Assembly: GCF_001685355.1 (NCBI RefSeq)
Contig: NZ_CP016438.1
Location: 6,696,001 to 6,760,000, forward strand
From: Streptomyces lincolnensis
GTDB taxonomy: Bacteria > Actinomycetota > Actinomycetes > Streptomycetales > Streptomycetaceae
Reading direction: 5' to 3'
Length of the DNA: 64,000 bases
Below are positions 42,763-52,600 of this stretch, one piece after another. Numbering within the stretch: position 1 is the stretch's first letter; each line of letters starts with the position of its first letter. Below the pieces are notes generated by a model. That model was not told the origin of the DNA. It worked only from the letters and a program-made list of their open reading frames with translations, and did not search any database. The position numbers and the translations under genes were made by a program.

Positions 42763-43905
42763 TCAGGGCTTCGGGGCGCGCAGCAGCGCTCCGATGTGTG
42801 CCGCCGCCGTCGAGAGGTGGCGGCGGGTGTCGCGGAGTTGGTCGGCTGTGACGCCGTGGTCCCGGGACGCGTCGCGGATGTCGTCGCGGAAGCGGTCGAG
42901 GAGGCGGTCCAGGTCGCGGGCGGGGTCGCCGGTGGAGTCCTCGTGGGCCCATGCCGGTTCGTACTCGGCTGGGAAGTCCTCCGGTGTCTGCGAGTACTCC
43001 GGGCTCTGCGAGTACTTCGGGGTGTGCGAGTACTTCGGTGAGTGCTTCGGGGGCTGCTCTCCGGTGGGGGTGGCTGCCCCGGTCTCAGTCGTTTCTGCGG
43101 GTGTGGTGGTGCCTCGGCCGAAGCCGAAGTCCTTGCCGAACTCCTTGCCGTAGTCCTTTCCGAACTCGCCGAACTCCTTGGCCAGTTCGGTCAGGCCCTC
43201 TCGGACGCCCGTGGGCCAGTCGCCCCGGGCGAAGTGGTCCTGTACCTGTTCCTGGACGCGGCGGGCGATGCGCTGGACCTCTTCCTGGGCCTGCTCCCTG
43301 GCGCGGTCCTGGGCCTCCTTGGCCTGGCGGCGGGCTCGCTGGGCCTCCTCGCGGGCCCGGCGGCTCTCGTCCTTGGCGCGCCTGGCCTGCTCCTTCCACT
43401 CCTGCTTGACACGGCGCATCTCCTCCTTGGCGACACGCCAGGCTTCCTTGTCGGTGTGGTCCGTGAAGTCGCCGAACGGGCCGCCCGGTTCGCCGGAGGG
43501 CTTGGCGCCGGTGCCCCGGCGAGCCTCGGAGGCCGCCGCACGCATCTCGCGTCGCAGGTCACCCGCCGCGCCGCGCACATCCGCCCGGATCTCCGCGGCT
43601 AGCTCCGCGACCGACTCCCTGATCTCCAGCTCCAGGTCGGCCAGTTCGCCGCTGCGGTCGGCCAGTTCGGCGCGGCCGGCGTCCGTGATGGCGTACACCT
43701 TGCGGCCGCCCTCGGTGGTGTGGGTGACCAGGCCCTCGGCCTCCAGCTTGGACAGGCGGGGGTAGACCGTGCCCGCGGAGGGGGCGTAGAGCCCCTGGAA
43801 GCGTTCCTCCAGGAGGCGGATCACCTCGTAGCCGTGGCGCGGGGCCTCGTCCAGCAGCTTCAGCAGGTAGAGGCGGAGGCGGCCGTGGGCGAAGACGGGG
43901 GGCAT
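42763..43905 (-). CDS. PadR family regulator with long coiled-coil extension
   Basis: 380 aa. PadR winged helix: LYLLKLLDEAPRHGYEVIRLLEERFQGLYAPSAGTVYPRLSKLEAEGLV (about 10-60). Beyond residue 110 is a charged coiled coil, KEEMRRVKQEWKEQARRAKDESRRAREEAQ; then GKDYGKEFGKDFGFG; a repeated SPKYSHTPKYSQSPEYSQTPED; and a C-terminal helical domain DLDRLLDRFRDDIRD. The start ATG 43905 lies one base after the stop of the DUF4097 gene. Length is three times a usual PadR. Confidence 0.88.
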   Translation of the reverse strand: MPPVFAHGRLRLYLLKLLDEAPRHGYEVIRLLEERFQGLYAPSAGTVYPRLSKLEAEGLVTHTTEGGRKVYAITDAGRAELADRSGELADLELEIRESVAELAAEIRADVRGAAGDLRREMRAAASEARRGTGAKPSGEPGGPFGDFTDHTDKEAWRVAKEEMRRVKQEWKEQARRAKDESRRAREEAQRARRQAKEAQDRAREQAQEEVQRIARRVQEQVQDHFARGDWPTGVREGLTELAKEFGEFGKDYGKEFGKDFGFGRGTTTPAETTETGAATPTGEQPPKHSPKYSHTPKYSQSPEYSQTPEDFPAEYEPAWAHEDSTGDPARDLDRLLDRFRDDIRDASRDHGVTADQLRDTRRHLSTAAAHIGALLRAPKP

Positions 43906-43906
43906 G

Positions 43907-44887
43907 TCAGAGCACCTTCTTGTCGGTCGTGCCGTCGGCCGGGGCATCGGTGGCGCCCTCGCCCCGGCCGGAAACGGAATTGTCCCCCGAGGTGTTCCGC
44001 ACGCCGTCCGCCGGGTCGTCGGCGACCGGCACGGTGTCCTGCGCCGGCGGTGGCGCAGCGTCCCACGGCTCTTCCTCGTCCTCCCGGGGCGGGCGGCCCA
44101 GGAGGGCGATGGAGCCCGAGATGGTGGTCGCGCGCAGCTTGCCGGTGCCCGCGCCGAGTCGGCCGGTGACCTTGTGGGCACCCCACTGGCCATGGACCCG
44201 CAGGCCGTCGAAGGCGTTGGAGATGGTGCCGCTCGCGGTGTTCGCCTCGACCTCGGCGTCGGCGGGCTGAGGAAGCCGGATGGCGATCTCGCCCGAGACG
44301 CTGGTCAGCCTGATGTCCGTGGGTCCCTCCGGATCCAGGTCGACGATCATGGAGCCGCTGACCGAGTCGGCCCGCACCGAGGGGCCCGAGCCCTCGACGA
44401 CCGTCAGGTCCCCGGAGACGGAGTTGAAGCGGAGGTCGCCGGTGACGGCCTGGGCCTCCAGATTCCCGGAGACCGTGTCGGCGCGCACCGGGCCGGAGAG
44501 CCCCACGAGGGTGGTGTCGCCGGTGACGCCCTTGACGACCGACTGCCCGCGCAGGCCGGAGACGACGGCGCCCGCGTCGACCACACCCACCTCGACGCGC
44601 GTCTCGGCCGGTACGGCGAGGGAGACGACCGCGCTCCGGCGCCAGCCCTTGCGGTCGAGCCACTTGAGGAAGCCCTTCCAGGGCAGGTCCTCGTACGCCA
44701 CGGTGAGCGTGCCGCCCTCCTGGGTCACCACCAGGGGTGGGCCCTCGATCTCGGAGACCTCCAGGCGTGCGGAACCTTCGTCCGTGCCCACCACGTTCAC
44801 CGTTCCACTGACGATGCGTACGTGAAGGGTCGTGACGGGATCGTCGAACGTGAGCTTCGTGGGCTCCGTGACGGACCACTCGGACAT
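43907..44887 (-). CDS. DUF4097 family beta-strand repeat protein
   Basis: 326 aa. Repeated short beta strands: VRADTVSGNLEAQAVTGDLRFNSVSGDLTVVEGSGPSVRADSVSGS, a pattern of the DUF4097 beta-helix/adhesin-like family. The C-terminal 80 residues are acidic and disordered (REDEEEPWDAAPPP). No signal peptide. ATG 44887 has GGGGAGG nine bases upstream. It precedes the PadR gene in the same operon. DUF4097 genes are often next to PadR or sigma regulators. Confidence 0.88.
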   Translation of the reverse strand: MSEWSVTEPTKLTFDDPVTTLHVRIVSGTVNVVGTDEGSARLEVSEIEGPPLVVTQEGGTLTVAYEDLPWKGFLKWLDRKGWRRSAVVSLAVPAETRVEVGVVDAGAVVSGLRGQSVVKGVTGDTTLVGLSGPVRADTVSGNLEAQAVTGDLRFNSVSGDLTVVEGSGPSVRADSVSGSMIVDLDPEGPTDIRLTSVSGEIAIRLPQPADAEVEANTASGTISNAFDGLRVHGQWGAHKVTGRLGAGTGKLRATTISGSIALLGRPPREDEEEPWDAAPPPAQDTVPVADDPADGVRNTSGDNSVSGRGEGATDAPADGTTDKKVL

Positions 44888-44915
44888 GGTGCAGACCTCC
44901 CCGTCGCAACGCGCC

Positions 44916-44950
44916 ATATCGCGTCTTCGTGTAATTCACGATATATCGCG
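44916..44950. promoter_or_regulatory. PadR operator candidate upstream of DUF4097-PadR operon
   Basis: CGATATATCG (44939-44948) is a perfect 10-base palindrome and ATATCGCG occurs twice (44916-44923, 44943-44950). It is an AT-rich island in very GC-rich DNA, located 29-63 bases ahead of the operon start, a usual place for an autoregulatory PadR site. Confidence 0.65.
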
Positions 44951-45036
44951 GACACGGAAAGTCAAGACACTCTTTCTGGGGACGTCCGGGTCCTCAAAAG
45001 TGCTCAAACAGGGGCGAATCGCCCTAATGTGTGATC

Positions 45037-45897
45037 ATGCCCCCGGAAGCCTCCCGTCCTGGTCCCGCCCCCGGCGCCCTGCTGCTCTGCCGGTCGGAGC
45101 CGGACTCCGTCGCCTCCGTCGCCCAGCTGCTGCGCGAACGCATGCTGCTCACGCCGGCGGGCGAGGGGTGGAGCGTGCTGGTGCCCGAGGGCAAGCCGTG
45201 GCTGCACGGCGAGGAGCCCGTCGACCGCGTGCTCACCGGCTGGGCCACCGCTCTCGCCGTCGGTGCCCCGTGGCCCGTCCTGGCCCTGTGGTGGGACGCC
45301 GACCGGGCCGGCTACACCCTCGTCTCCGGCTTCCGCCGCCCCGTCGGCTACGTCTGGCTCGCCAACGGCACCCCGGCCGGCGAGGACGAGGCCATGCGCA
45401 CCTTCGCCACCCGCCTCGGCCTCGACCTCCAGTCCCGGGACGAACTGGACCGACTGGACGGACTGGACCGACTGGACCGACTGACGAAGCCGGACCCGGG
45501 CGCCGACGCCCGCGCCCGCCTGCGCGGCCTGCTCGCCGTCCTCACGCGCGTGGGGGTCGCCCTCCCGGCCGGCCTCGCCCCCGGCGAGCCCGCCGACCGC
45601 CTCCGCGAGGTCGCCCGCGTCCAGCCGGACGCCCGCCCGATCGAGCCTGTGGCCCGGCGCGCCATGGCTCGCGCTGAACCGGACGCCGTCGAGGGCAGCC
45701 CCGCCACCACCCCCTGGCTCCCCCGGACGGGCGGCCCCGGATTCCGTGCCCTGGCCCTCGCCCAGGTCGCCGTCGGCCTCCCCCTCGCCGCCTGGGGCGT
45801 ACGACGGCACAGCGGCGGCTGGATCACGGCAGGGGCGCTCCTCGTGGCCCACGGCGCGCTGGGACTGGCGTACGGCCTGGCCGTCCCGCGCGACTGA
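45037..45897 (+). CDS. Conserved protein with C-terminal membrane helices
   Basis: 286 aa. N-terminal domain ALLLCRSEPDSVASVAQLLRERM, then WSVLVPEGKPWL and PVLALWWDADRAGYTLVSGFRRP. A short DNA repeat gives DELDRLDGLDRLDRLT. Two C-terminal helices (ALALAQVAVGLPLAAWG and WITAGALLVAHGALGLAYGL) end the protein. No function known to me; conserved in streptomycetes by memory. TAATGT at 45025-45030 is six bases before ATG 45037, suggesting leaderless transcription. Confidence 0.8.
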   Translation: MPPEASRPGPAPGALLLCRSEPDSVASVAQLLRERMLLTPAGEGWSVLVPEGKPWLHGEEPVDRVLTGWATALAVGAPWPVLALWWDADRAGYTLVSGFRRPVGYVWLANGTPAGEDEAMRTFATRLGLDLQSRDELDRLDGLDRLDRLTKPDPGADARARLRGLLAVLTRVGVALPAGLAPGEPADRLREVARVQPDARPIEPVARRAMARAEPDAVEGSPATTPWLPRTGGPGFRALALAQVAVGLPLAAWGVRRHSGGWITAGALLVAHGALGLAYGLAVPRD

Positions 45898-46009
45898 CGG
45901 GGACGGGCGCGCGGGGTGCGTCGTACGAGGGACGCGCGCGTGAAGGACGTACACGAAGAGCGGGACACCCGAAGGCGCCCCGCTCGACAACCACTCTCCG
46001 GGAGAGGGC

Positions 46010-46189
46010 CTACTCCTCGTCCTCGTCGTCCAGCCGCGCCAGCCACGTCGCCAGCCGCTCCACCGGCACCTCGAAGTCCGGGTTCAGATCGACGAAGGTC
46101 CGCAGCTGCTCGGCGAGCCACTCGAAGGTGACCTCCTCCTCGCCGCGCCGCTTCTCCAGCTCTTCGATGCCACGGTCGGTGAAGTACAT
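46010..46189 (-). CDS. Small conserved DUF6104-like protein
   Basis: 59 aa. MYFTDRGIEELEKRRGEEEV, then FEWLAEQLRTFVDLNPDFEVP, then a very acidic end (ARLDDEDEE). The start ATG 46189 has GGAG seven bases upstream. The sequence is strongly conserved in actinobacteria by memory. Function unknown. It lies at the border of the FxsA cluster and transcribes away from it. Confidence 0.85.
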   Translation of the reverse strand: MYFTDRGIEELEKRRGEEEVTFEWLAEQLRTFVDLNPDFEVPVERLATWLARLDDEDEE

Positions 46190-46400
46190 GGACGGTGCTC
46201 CAGAAGTTTCGAACGAAGGTCGGAGGAAGGAATGGTCCTGGGACAAGGATAGAAGCGCCTGACGCGGCCGGACGCGCGAGTCGGCGCTGTCCTGAGGAGA
46301 CGTGCGCAGGCGGGCCGCTCACTGGGTATGTCCTACGAGATGGTGGCGCACCCGGCACGGGAACGGGGGTGCGTGGGGGATACGGGGAGGGAGACGGTGG

Positions 46401-46595
46401 ATGGGCGAATTGGATGATCTGCCCGACAGCGAGCAGCCGCCTTCCGGTCCCGCCGAACTTCCCGATCTCCTGGCACTGAACCTCGCGGACCTGCGGACCA
46501 TTCAACACCCGGTTCTCGCCGAGGTGCTGGAGGAGCTGAGGGACCGGGCGGTCGAGCCGACCGAAATGCTGTGGGGTTTCAACAACTCGTTCTGA
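46401..46595 (+). CDS. fxsA: FxsA: FxSxx-COOH-type RiPP precursor peptide
   Basis: 64 aa precursor. The leader contains LPDLLALNLADLRTIQHPVLAEVLEELRDR, typical of FxsA precursors, which are recognised by FxsB. The C-terminus reads MLWGFNNSF, ending right at the stop, so the core is the last few residues. Canonical FxsA ends F-x-S-x-x; here F-N-N-S-F shifts the Ser by one, a variant. W-G-F and F-N-N are aromatic-x-x units that could form cyclophanes. ATG 46401 is chosen because GGGAGG lies nine bases upstream; frames from 46302 lack an SD. Next gene is FxsB. Confidence 0.85.
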   Translation: MGELDDLPDSEQPPSGPAELPDLLALNLADLRTIQHPVLAEVLEELRDRAVEPTEMLWGFNNSF

Positions 46596-46729
46596 TGCCT
46601 TCTCCCGTCGGGGATGGATGGTTCCGGCCGTTCCGTCAGTCGAACAGGACACCTTCCGACGCGCGCGTTTGTGGCGCGGAGAGTGCAGGGAAGGGCGCCT
46701 TGGACGGCCGTGCACAGGGGGGTGCTCAG

Positions 46730-47974
46730 GTGTCCGACATGGTGATCGCTGGATCGACGCCAGTGCCGAGCCCTACCCCCCTTCGCCAGTTCATCGTAAA
46801 AATGTACGGAATATGTAACCTTTCGTGTCGGTATTGCTACTTATATGCCGGTCCGGATCGCACCTGGCAGGATCGTCCCGCGGCCGCGTCGCCGGTAACC
46901 CTGGAGCGCACTGCCGGTCGTATCGCCGAACACGCGGCGACACACCGCCTGCGATCGGCCTCGCTGGTCATGCATGGCGGGGAGCCCCTGCTCGCCGGAG
47001 CGCACACGCTCGCTCGGTTCGCGGCTGACGTACGGCGCGTAGTTCCCGGTTCGTGTGTCGTGCACCCGATCGTCCAGACCAATGCCACCTTGCTGACCGA
47101 GCGCCGCATCGCCGTCCTCGCTCGTCAGGGCATACGCGTGGGCATCAGCCTCGATGGCGGACGCGCCGACCACAACGCACAGCGGGTCGATCACGCAGGG
47201 CGTCCGTCATGGCCCGCCGCAGTGCGCGGCGCGAGGCTGTTGGCCGACCGGTTTCCGGAGTCGTACGCCGGCATCCTCACGGTCGTGGATCCGACGACCG
47301 ATCCCGTCGAGCTGTACGAGTCGCTCCTGGAGCTGCGCCCACCCGCCCTGGATCTGCTGCTGCCCCACGGGAACTGGTCCGCCCCGCCGCCGCATGTGGC
47401 TGCGACGCTCACGGACAGGGGAAGGGCCCTCTACGGCGACTGGCTCTGCGCGGTCTTCGACCGGTGGTGGCGAGGATCGCGGCAAGAGACCGGAGCGCGG
47501 AAAGAGACCAGAGTGCGGTTGTTCGAGGAGTGCATCGCGCTGCTGCTGGGGCTGCCCGCGGGCACGGAGTCGCTCGGGCTCGCGCCCTTTGACGCGGTCG
47601 TCGTCGAGACGGACGGTTCCATCGAGCAGGTGGATTCCCTCAAGTCCGTTGCGGCCGGCGCTTCTCGGACCGGCTTTGATGTCTTTCAGCACAGCTTCGA
47701 CGACGCGTTGCGCCACCCCGGCGTCGCCGCACGGCAGGCCGGAGCCGCCGCTCTGGGGGCGCGGTGCCGGGCATGTCCGCTGGTGTCGGTGTGCGGCGGC
47801 GGTCACTACGCCCACCGCTACCGGGCCGGGCACGGCTTCGCCAATCCCTCGGTCTACTGCGCCGACCTACAGAGGTTCATCCGGCACGTCGCCGCGAGGC
47901 TTGTCGAGGCTGCGGACGCATCGGGAGCCGCCGTGCCGGTCGGAACTCGCCTCACCCGAGGAGACTCCCGGTGA
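46730..47974 (+). CDS. fxsB: FxsB: radical SAM/SPASM cyclophane-forming maturase
   Basis: 414 aa. The radical SAM cluster motif C-x3-C-x2-C is CNLSCRYC (Cys29, 33, 36), followed by MHGGEPLL. The C-terminal SPASM-type Cys set is CRACPLVSVC, then VYC at residue 377. Predicted to join aromatic side chains to a nearby residue in FxsA, making a three-residue cyclophane. GTG 46730 has AGGGGGG seven bases upstream, so it is preferred to ATG 46739. FxsB proteins often carry a C-terminal HExxH domain; here that is a separate downstream gene (GTGA overlap). Confidence 0.9.
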   Translation: MSDMVIAGSTPVPSPTPLRQFIVKMYGICNLSCRYCYLYAGPDRTWQDRPAAASPVTLERTAGRIAEHAATHRLRSASLVMHGGEPLLAGAHTLARFAADVRRVVPGSCVVHPIVQTNATLLTERRIAVLARQGIRVGISLDGGRADHNAQRVDHAGRPSWPAAVRGARLLADRFPESYAGILTVVDPTTDPVELYESLLELRPPALDLLLPHGNWSAPPPHVAATLTDRGRALYGDWLCAVFDRWWRGSRQETGARKETRVRLFEECIALLLGLPAGTESLGLAPFDAVVVETDGSIEQVDSLKSVAAGASRTGFDVFQHSFDDALRHPGVAARQAGAAALGARCRACPLVSVCGGGHYAHRYRAGHGFANPSVYCADLQRFIRHVAARLVEAADASGAAVPVGTRLTRGDSR

Positions 47975-49464
47975 TATCGGCGGTCCTTCCCGAGGCTTCG
48001 TTGCGTGAACTGGGGCGTACGGCAGGCAGTCCCGACACGCTCGCCCTGCTTGTCCGCGATCAGCACACGCGTCGGCTGCTTCTGCTGCGAGCCGTGCTGG
48101 ATACCGTCGAGGCTGCCGATACGCGTGTCTGTCCGGAGCCTGTGCGTGCCCGTCTTCGGGAGGACTGGGCCTTGCTGGAGGCCGCGGACCGGGCGGGAGA
48201 GAGAGCCGGTGCGGGGGCGTGGCCGGGGGCGGGCATCCGGGCCTCGGCTGCTCTGGATCGGCTGCTCTACCCGCTGGTCGGGCCGTGGGCTCGGAACTGC
48301 CTGCGTTTGTTGGGGGGCGGGGTGGTGGGGGGCGACGGCGTGGTTGAAGAGGGGACGAGGCGAGTGTGGCTGCTTGAACGTGACCTCGCTCATTTCAGTG
48401 CGCTCGCGGTGGCGGCGGCTGTCCGGGCGCGGGTGCCGTTCGCGGTGCGGCTCGTGGCGCGTGACGGGGTTCTGGTCATTCCCTCGCTGGGGGTGCTGCG
48501 GACGGCCGATGCGGGGGAGGTGCCGGTCGATGTCGCCCTTCGGGGGGAGCGGATGACGTTTCGGCAGCAGGGCGCGGCAGCGGCAGACGCCTCGGTCCGC
48601 CTGAACGCGGATGGCACGTCCGCGCGGTCCGATACGCCAGCGTGGACCCCGGCGAAGGTCTTGCCTGGCCTGGTGCCCGGCGCTGAGGCCGTTCCGCTCG
48701 ACGATGCCGATCCCTACCGTGTCGCCGGCCCTCAGGCCCGTCAGCAGGACCCGAGCGGTCCCGCGAACGTCGATGGAGCGGGGTGGGCCGGGTGGCTGCG
48801 CTCCTGGACGGGTACTGCGGCACTGCTGCGGCTCGGGGGTGAGCATCGGGTGGCGGAGGCCGTGGCTGTTCTGCGGTGTGTGGTGCCGTTGGCCACGCCC
48901 GACGTCTTGACCGCACAGACGCGCAGTACCGGGAGTTGCAGTGGGACCCGGAGGGAGGCCTTCGGCGCCGTTCTCAGCAGTCTTCCGCCCAATCCGGTCG
49001 CCTTCGCCGCGACTTTGGTGCACGAGATACAGCACGCCAAACTGGCGGCATTGAGCGAGATGGTGGTGTTGCATCACGCGGGGCCGGAGGAACGGTTCTT
49101 CGCTCCTTGGCGTCCCGGGCCGAGAAGGCCGTACGAAGCTCTCCTGCATGGGGTGTACAGCCACCTCGCACTTTCGGACTTCTTCCAGCGATGCGCTCTC
49201 GCCACTGCCATGTCGCCCCTCCAGCGGGAGTTCGCATGGGACAGGCACGCGCGCCACCGGGAGCAGGTGAGAGCGGTGCTCCCGGCGATCACCGAAGTGG
49301 ATCACTTGACGCCCACGGGGCGCCTTCTGGTCGACATGCTCACCGAAGAGGGTGTGCGCATGGACGCGGACCCACCACCTGCGAAGGCCCGGGAGAACGC
49401 CCGGACGTACGTAGATCGGCTGCATCGGCAGTGGAGGCTGAAAAATGCTGCGCCAAGTGGGTGA
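47971..49464 (+). CDS. HExxH-motif peptide-modifying protein (FxsB C-terminal-type domain)
   Basis: 497 aa, GTG start overlapping the fxsB stop. The HExxH motif is HEIQH at residues 351-355, inside LVHEIQHAKLAALSEM. Proteins of this domain are placed with aKG-HExxH peptide beta-hydroxylases of RiPP clusters, so it may hydroxylate the FxsA core rather than act as a protease. The first 250 residues include LWLLERDLAHFSALA-like helices. Splitting it from FxsB is unusual. Confidence 0.85.
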   Translation: MISAVLPEASLRELGRTAGSPDTLALLVRDQHTRRLLLLRAVLDTVEAADTRVCPEPVRARLREDWALLEAADRAGERAGAGAWPGAGIRASAALDRLLYPLVGPWARNCLRLLGGGVVGGDGVVEEGTRRVWLLERDLAHFSALAVAAAVRARVPFAVRLVARDGVLVIPSLGVLRTADAGEVPVDVALRGERMTFRQQGAAAADASVRLNADGTSARSDTPAWTPAKVLPGLVPGAEAVPLDDADPYRVAGPQARQQDPSGPANVDGAGWAGWLRSWTGTAALLRLGGEHRVAEAVAVLRCVVPLATPDVLTAQTRSTGSCSGTRREAFGAVLSSLPPNPVAFAATLVHEIQHAKLAALSEMVVLHHAGPEERFFAPWRPGPRRPYEALLHGVYSHLALSDFFQRCALATAMSPLQREFAWDRHARHREQVRAVLPAITEVDHLTPTGRLLVDMLTEEGVRMDADPPPAKARENARTYVDRLHRQWRLKNAAPSG

Positions 49465-49671
49465 TGGGGGGTGCCCTCACGTTTCTTTGATCGTTCCCGC
49501 GCGCATGCAAGATCACGAACAATGACGCGGGTGGACGGACGGGAGGGCTGTGGAGGCGCGGGCAGGAGCACCGCGCAACTCCACGGGTGCTGAAAGCGCC
49601 CTGTTCCGGCACTCTGCCCGCCTCTACACTCACGCACGGGCACCGAGTGCCTCGACGGGGGAGGTCGATGC

Positions 49672-52600
49672 ATGTCTGGCATCCGCACGTCAGTTGCGCC
49701 GCCTGACGGGCGTGCGACCAGAGAGACTGTCACGATCAGTTTCGCCGGGTTCAACAGGGCTTGGGCGGCTTGGATCGGGGACCGATTGGAGCGGCGCGGT
49801 CGCCGTGTCGTGTACGCGCGGTGGGACGCTCCGCCGGAAGTTCCGCTCATCGATCTCCTGGAGTCCCTGAAGCTTGCTCAGGGGCGGATTCTGATCGTCG
49901 TCAGCGAGTGGTATTTCCAGCTGGGGCCGCGTACGCACGAGGAGTGGAACAACGCGCTCCGGCAGGTGGTGGCACCCGACCCGGAGAAGTTCGCGGCAGT
50001 GTCCGTCACTACGGCTCCGGTGCCGACGGCCACCGCTGTCCTTGCTGCCTTCGACCTGATCAATGTGGGGGCTGAGGAGGCCGAGCGGCGTCTGCTGGAC
50101 CGGCTCGACATGCTTGGTGAACCTGTGCTGGAGCCGGTTGGTGGCGTGCGGCGCGGACCACGTTTTCCGGCGGCCATGCCGGAGGTCTGGGGCCGGGTCC
50201 CTCGGCGCAACACTCGGTTCACGGGCCGTGAATCGCTGTTGAACGACGCTTATCACCTGTTGCAGAGCGCCGAACCGGGAGCCGGAGTCCTGACCCTCCA
50301 TGGGATGCCAGGAGTGGGGAAGACCCAGCTCGGGGCGGAGTATGTGTATCGCTTCGGGTCGGAATACGACGTCGTGTGGTGGGTCAATTCGGAGACGCCG
50401 GCCACGTATCGGCGTCGTCTCGCCGAGCTTGCGCCGAGGCTCGGTTTATCGACAGGGGCCGATTACGGCGAGCGGCTGCGTGCGGTCGCTGACGCGCTGC
50501 GTCGAGGTGAGCCTTATGCCCGGTGGTTGCTGATCCTGGACGGTGCGGATGAACCGGGGCAGATCTCGAACCTTGTTCCTACCGGACCGGGGAACGTCCT
50601 GATCACCTCGCGGAATCCGGATTGGCGGCAGTACAACAGTCAGTTGATGGAGGTGCCGGTCTACTTGCGCGATGAGTCTGTGGCCTTCATTCGTCGGAGG
50701 GCTCCGCGATTGACGGATTTGGACGCCGGTCAACTGGCCGAGGCGTTGGAGGATCTGCCGCTGCTTCTGGACCAGACGGCCGGCTGGCTGGACGACTCCG
50801 AATTGTCGGTGCCGGACTACATCGCAATGCTGGAGGGTGGCATCGACCGAAGCATGGTGAGGGTTTCAGAGGACTCTCCTACGGCGTTCCAGCAGGCCTG
50901 GTCGATCCTTTTGAGGAAGCTGAGGCAGACCGTTCCGGAGTCGGTCGACTTGTTGAGGTTGTGTACGTTCTTTGCGCCTGGCTTTGTTCCTGTTGGGCTG
51001 CTGAGGAAGTTGCCGACGGAGGAACTGCCCGAGCGGCTTGCTGGATTGCTTGGTGATCCCTCCCTGTGGATCAGGGCGATAAATCAGTTGCGCCAGTATT
51101 CGGTGGTGCGCCTGGAGTCGCATGAGACGGTCACTGATGAGGATGCCTCGACTGGGCAATCTTTCTATTTGCATCGCATGGTGCATCAGATCGTTCATCA
51201 GGGCATGTCGGATGAGGACAGCCGGGTTTTTGTTGATGTCGTACGGCGGGCGCTGGTGGCTGCTGATCCCCGGAGTCCCCAGGACACTCGGTCGTGGGAC
51301 AAGTACGCGGAGATCGTGCCGCACCTCAAGTATGCGGATGTACTCCAGAGTGAGGATCGTTCAGTTCAGCGACTGGTTCTCAATTGCCTTTCCTACATGT
51401 GCCAGTCGGGCGAGTATGCGGCAGGACTCAAACTCGGTGGACTTGCTATGAAGGCCTGGCGGGCCCTACTGAGTGATGGGCATCCAAATTTCTGGGAATT
51501 GGCTCATCACTACGCCAACCTTCTGCGGGCAGTGGGTGACTACCGGCGTGCGGAGGAGGTAGGGCGTTCGGTTGTCGAATCCCTGCGGAGGCATGGTAGG
51601 GATCAAGGCCTGGAGGTAATGCGCGCAACCAATGGTCTGGCGGCTGACCTGCGTGGTCTTGCTCGCTATAAGGAAGCTCTGGAGCTCTCCGAGTGGCTCG
51701 TCCCGGCATGGCACGACCTTCTTGGTGAATCGGATCGCGTGACCCTGCGTGCGCAGAACAACCTGGCGGTTTCGTTGAGGCTTCTGGGGCGCTATGAAGA
51801 AGCCTTGGCGGTGGATCGGGAAACTCTGCGACTGCGTACGGAGGGTTTCTCAGCGAGAGATTCAGATACTCTGTATTCGGCAACCTTCTATGCCCTTGAT
51901 TTGCGTCTTCTGGGGCGCTATGGCGCAGCCGAGTCCATCCAGAGGGATGCCCTGAGTGAGTTGCGCAGAGTCCTTGGACCTGACCGGACCTTGACGTTGT
52001 TCGGAGAATATAACTTGGCGTTGTGCCTCTACCGCGGTGGTGGCCGGAGTCAAGCTGGCCCGTTGCTTGCCCGGGTGTTAGAACGTGGGGAGCGCGTACA
52101 CGGGGAAACACACCCGTGGACGTTGATCTTTGCCGCAGCTCTCGCCTGCTTCACTCGCGAGCACGGCGATATCGACCAGGCACGGGCGGTCAGCGAGTCC
52201 GTGCTTGCGCGTTATGAGTCGGCGCACTCGGAAGGGCATCCGTATGTCGCCGGAAGCCAGTCCAACCATTCCTTGATCCTCTGCAATGTCGGAGAGCGGG
52301 ACCAGGCACGCACAACGGCCGAACGAGCCCTCACTGACATGACTGCAACAGTCGGAGAGGGTCATCCCTGGACCCTCGGCTGTGCCATCAACGCATCCTT
52401 CATCCGAAACCTCTCCGGTGACCCCGAAGCCGCCGCAGACCTCAGCAAGAGCACCATCGCCGGAGCCACCGAGACACTGGGGCGCACCCACCCTCTGACC
52501 CTCTCCGCTCGCATCGCTCTCGCAGCCGATCTCCGAGACCTGCGGGGTCGAAAGCAGGCCGAAAAAATCGAACAGGAAGCGTTGGCGGACCTGTCCGAGA

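Noticed and set aside
47971..49464. Ordinary zinc metalloprotease because of the HExxH motif
   Set aside because: The overlap with FxsB and the family link to HExxH peptide hydroxylases make a peptide-modifying role more likely; protease activity is not excluded.
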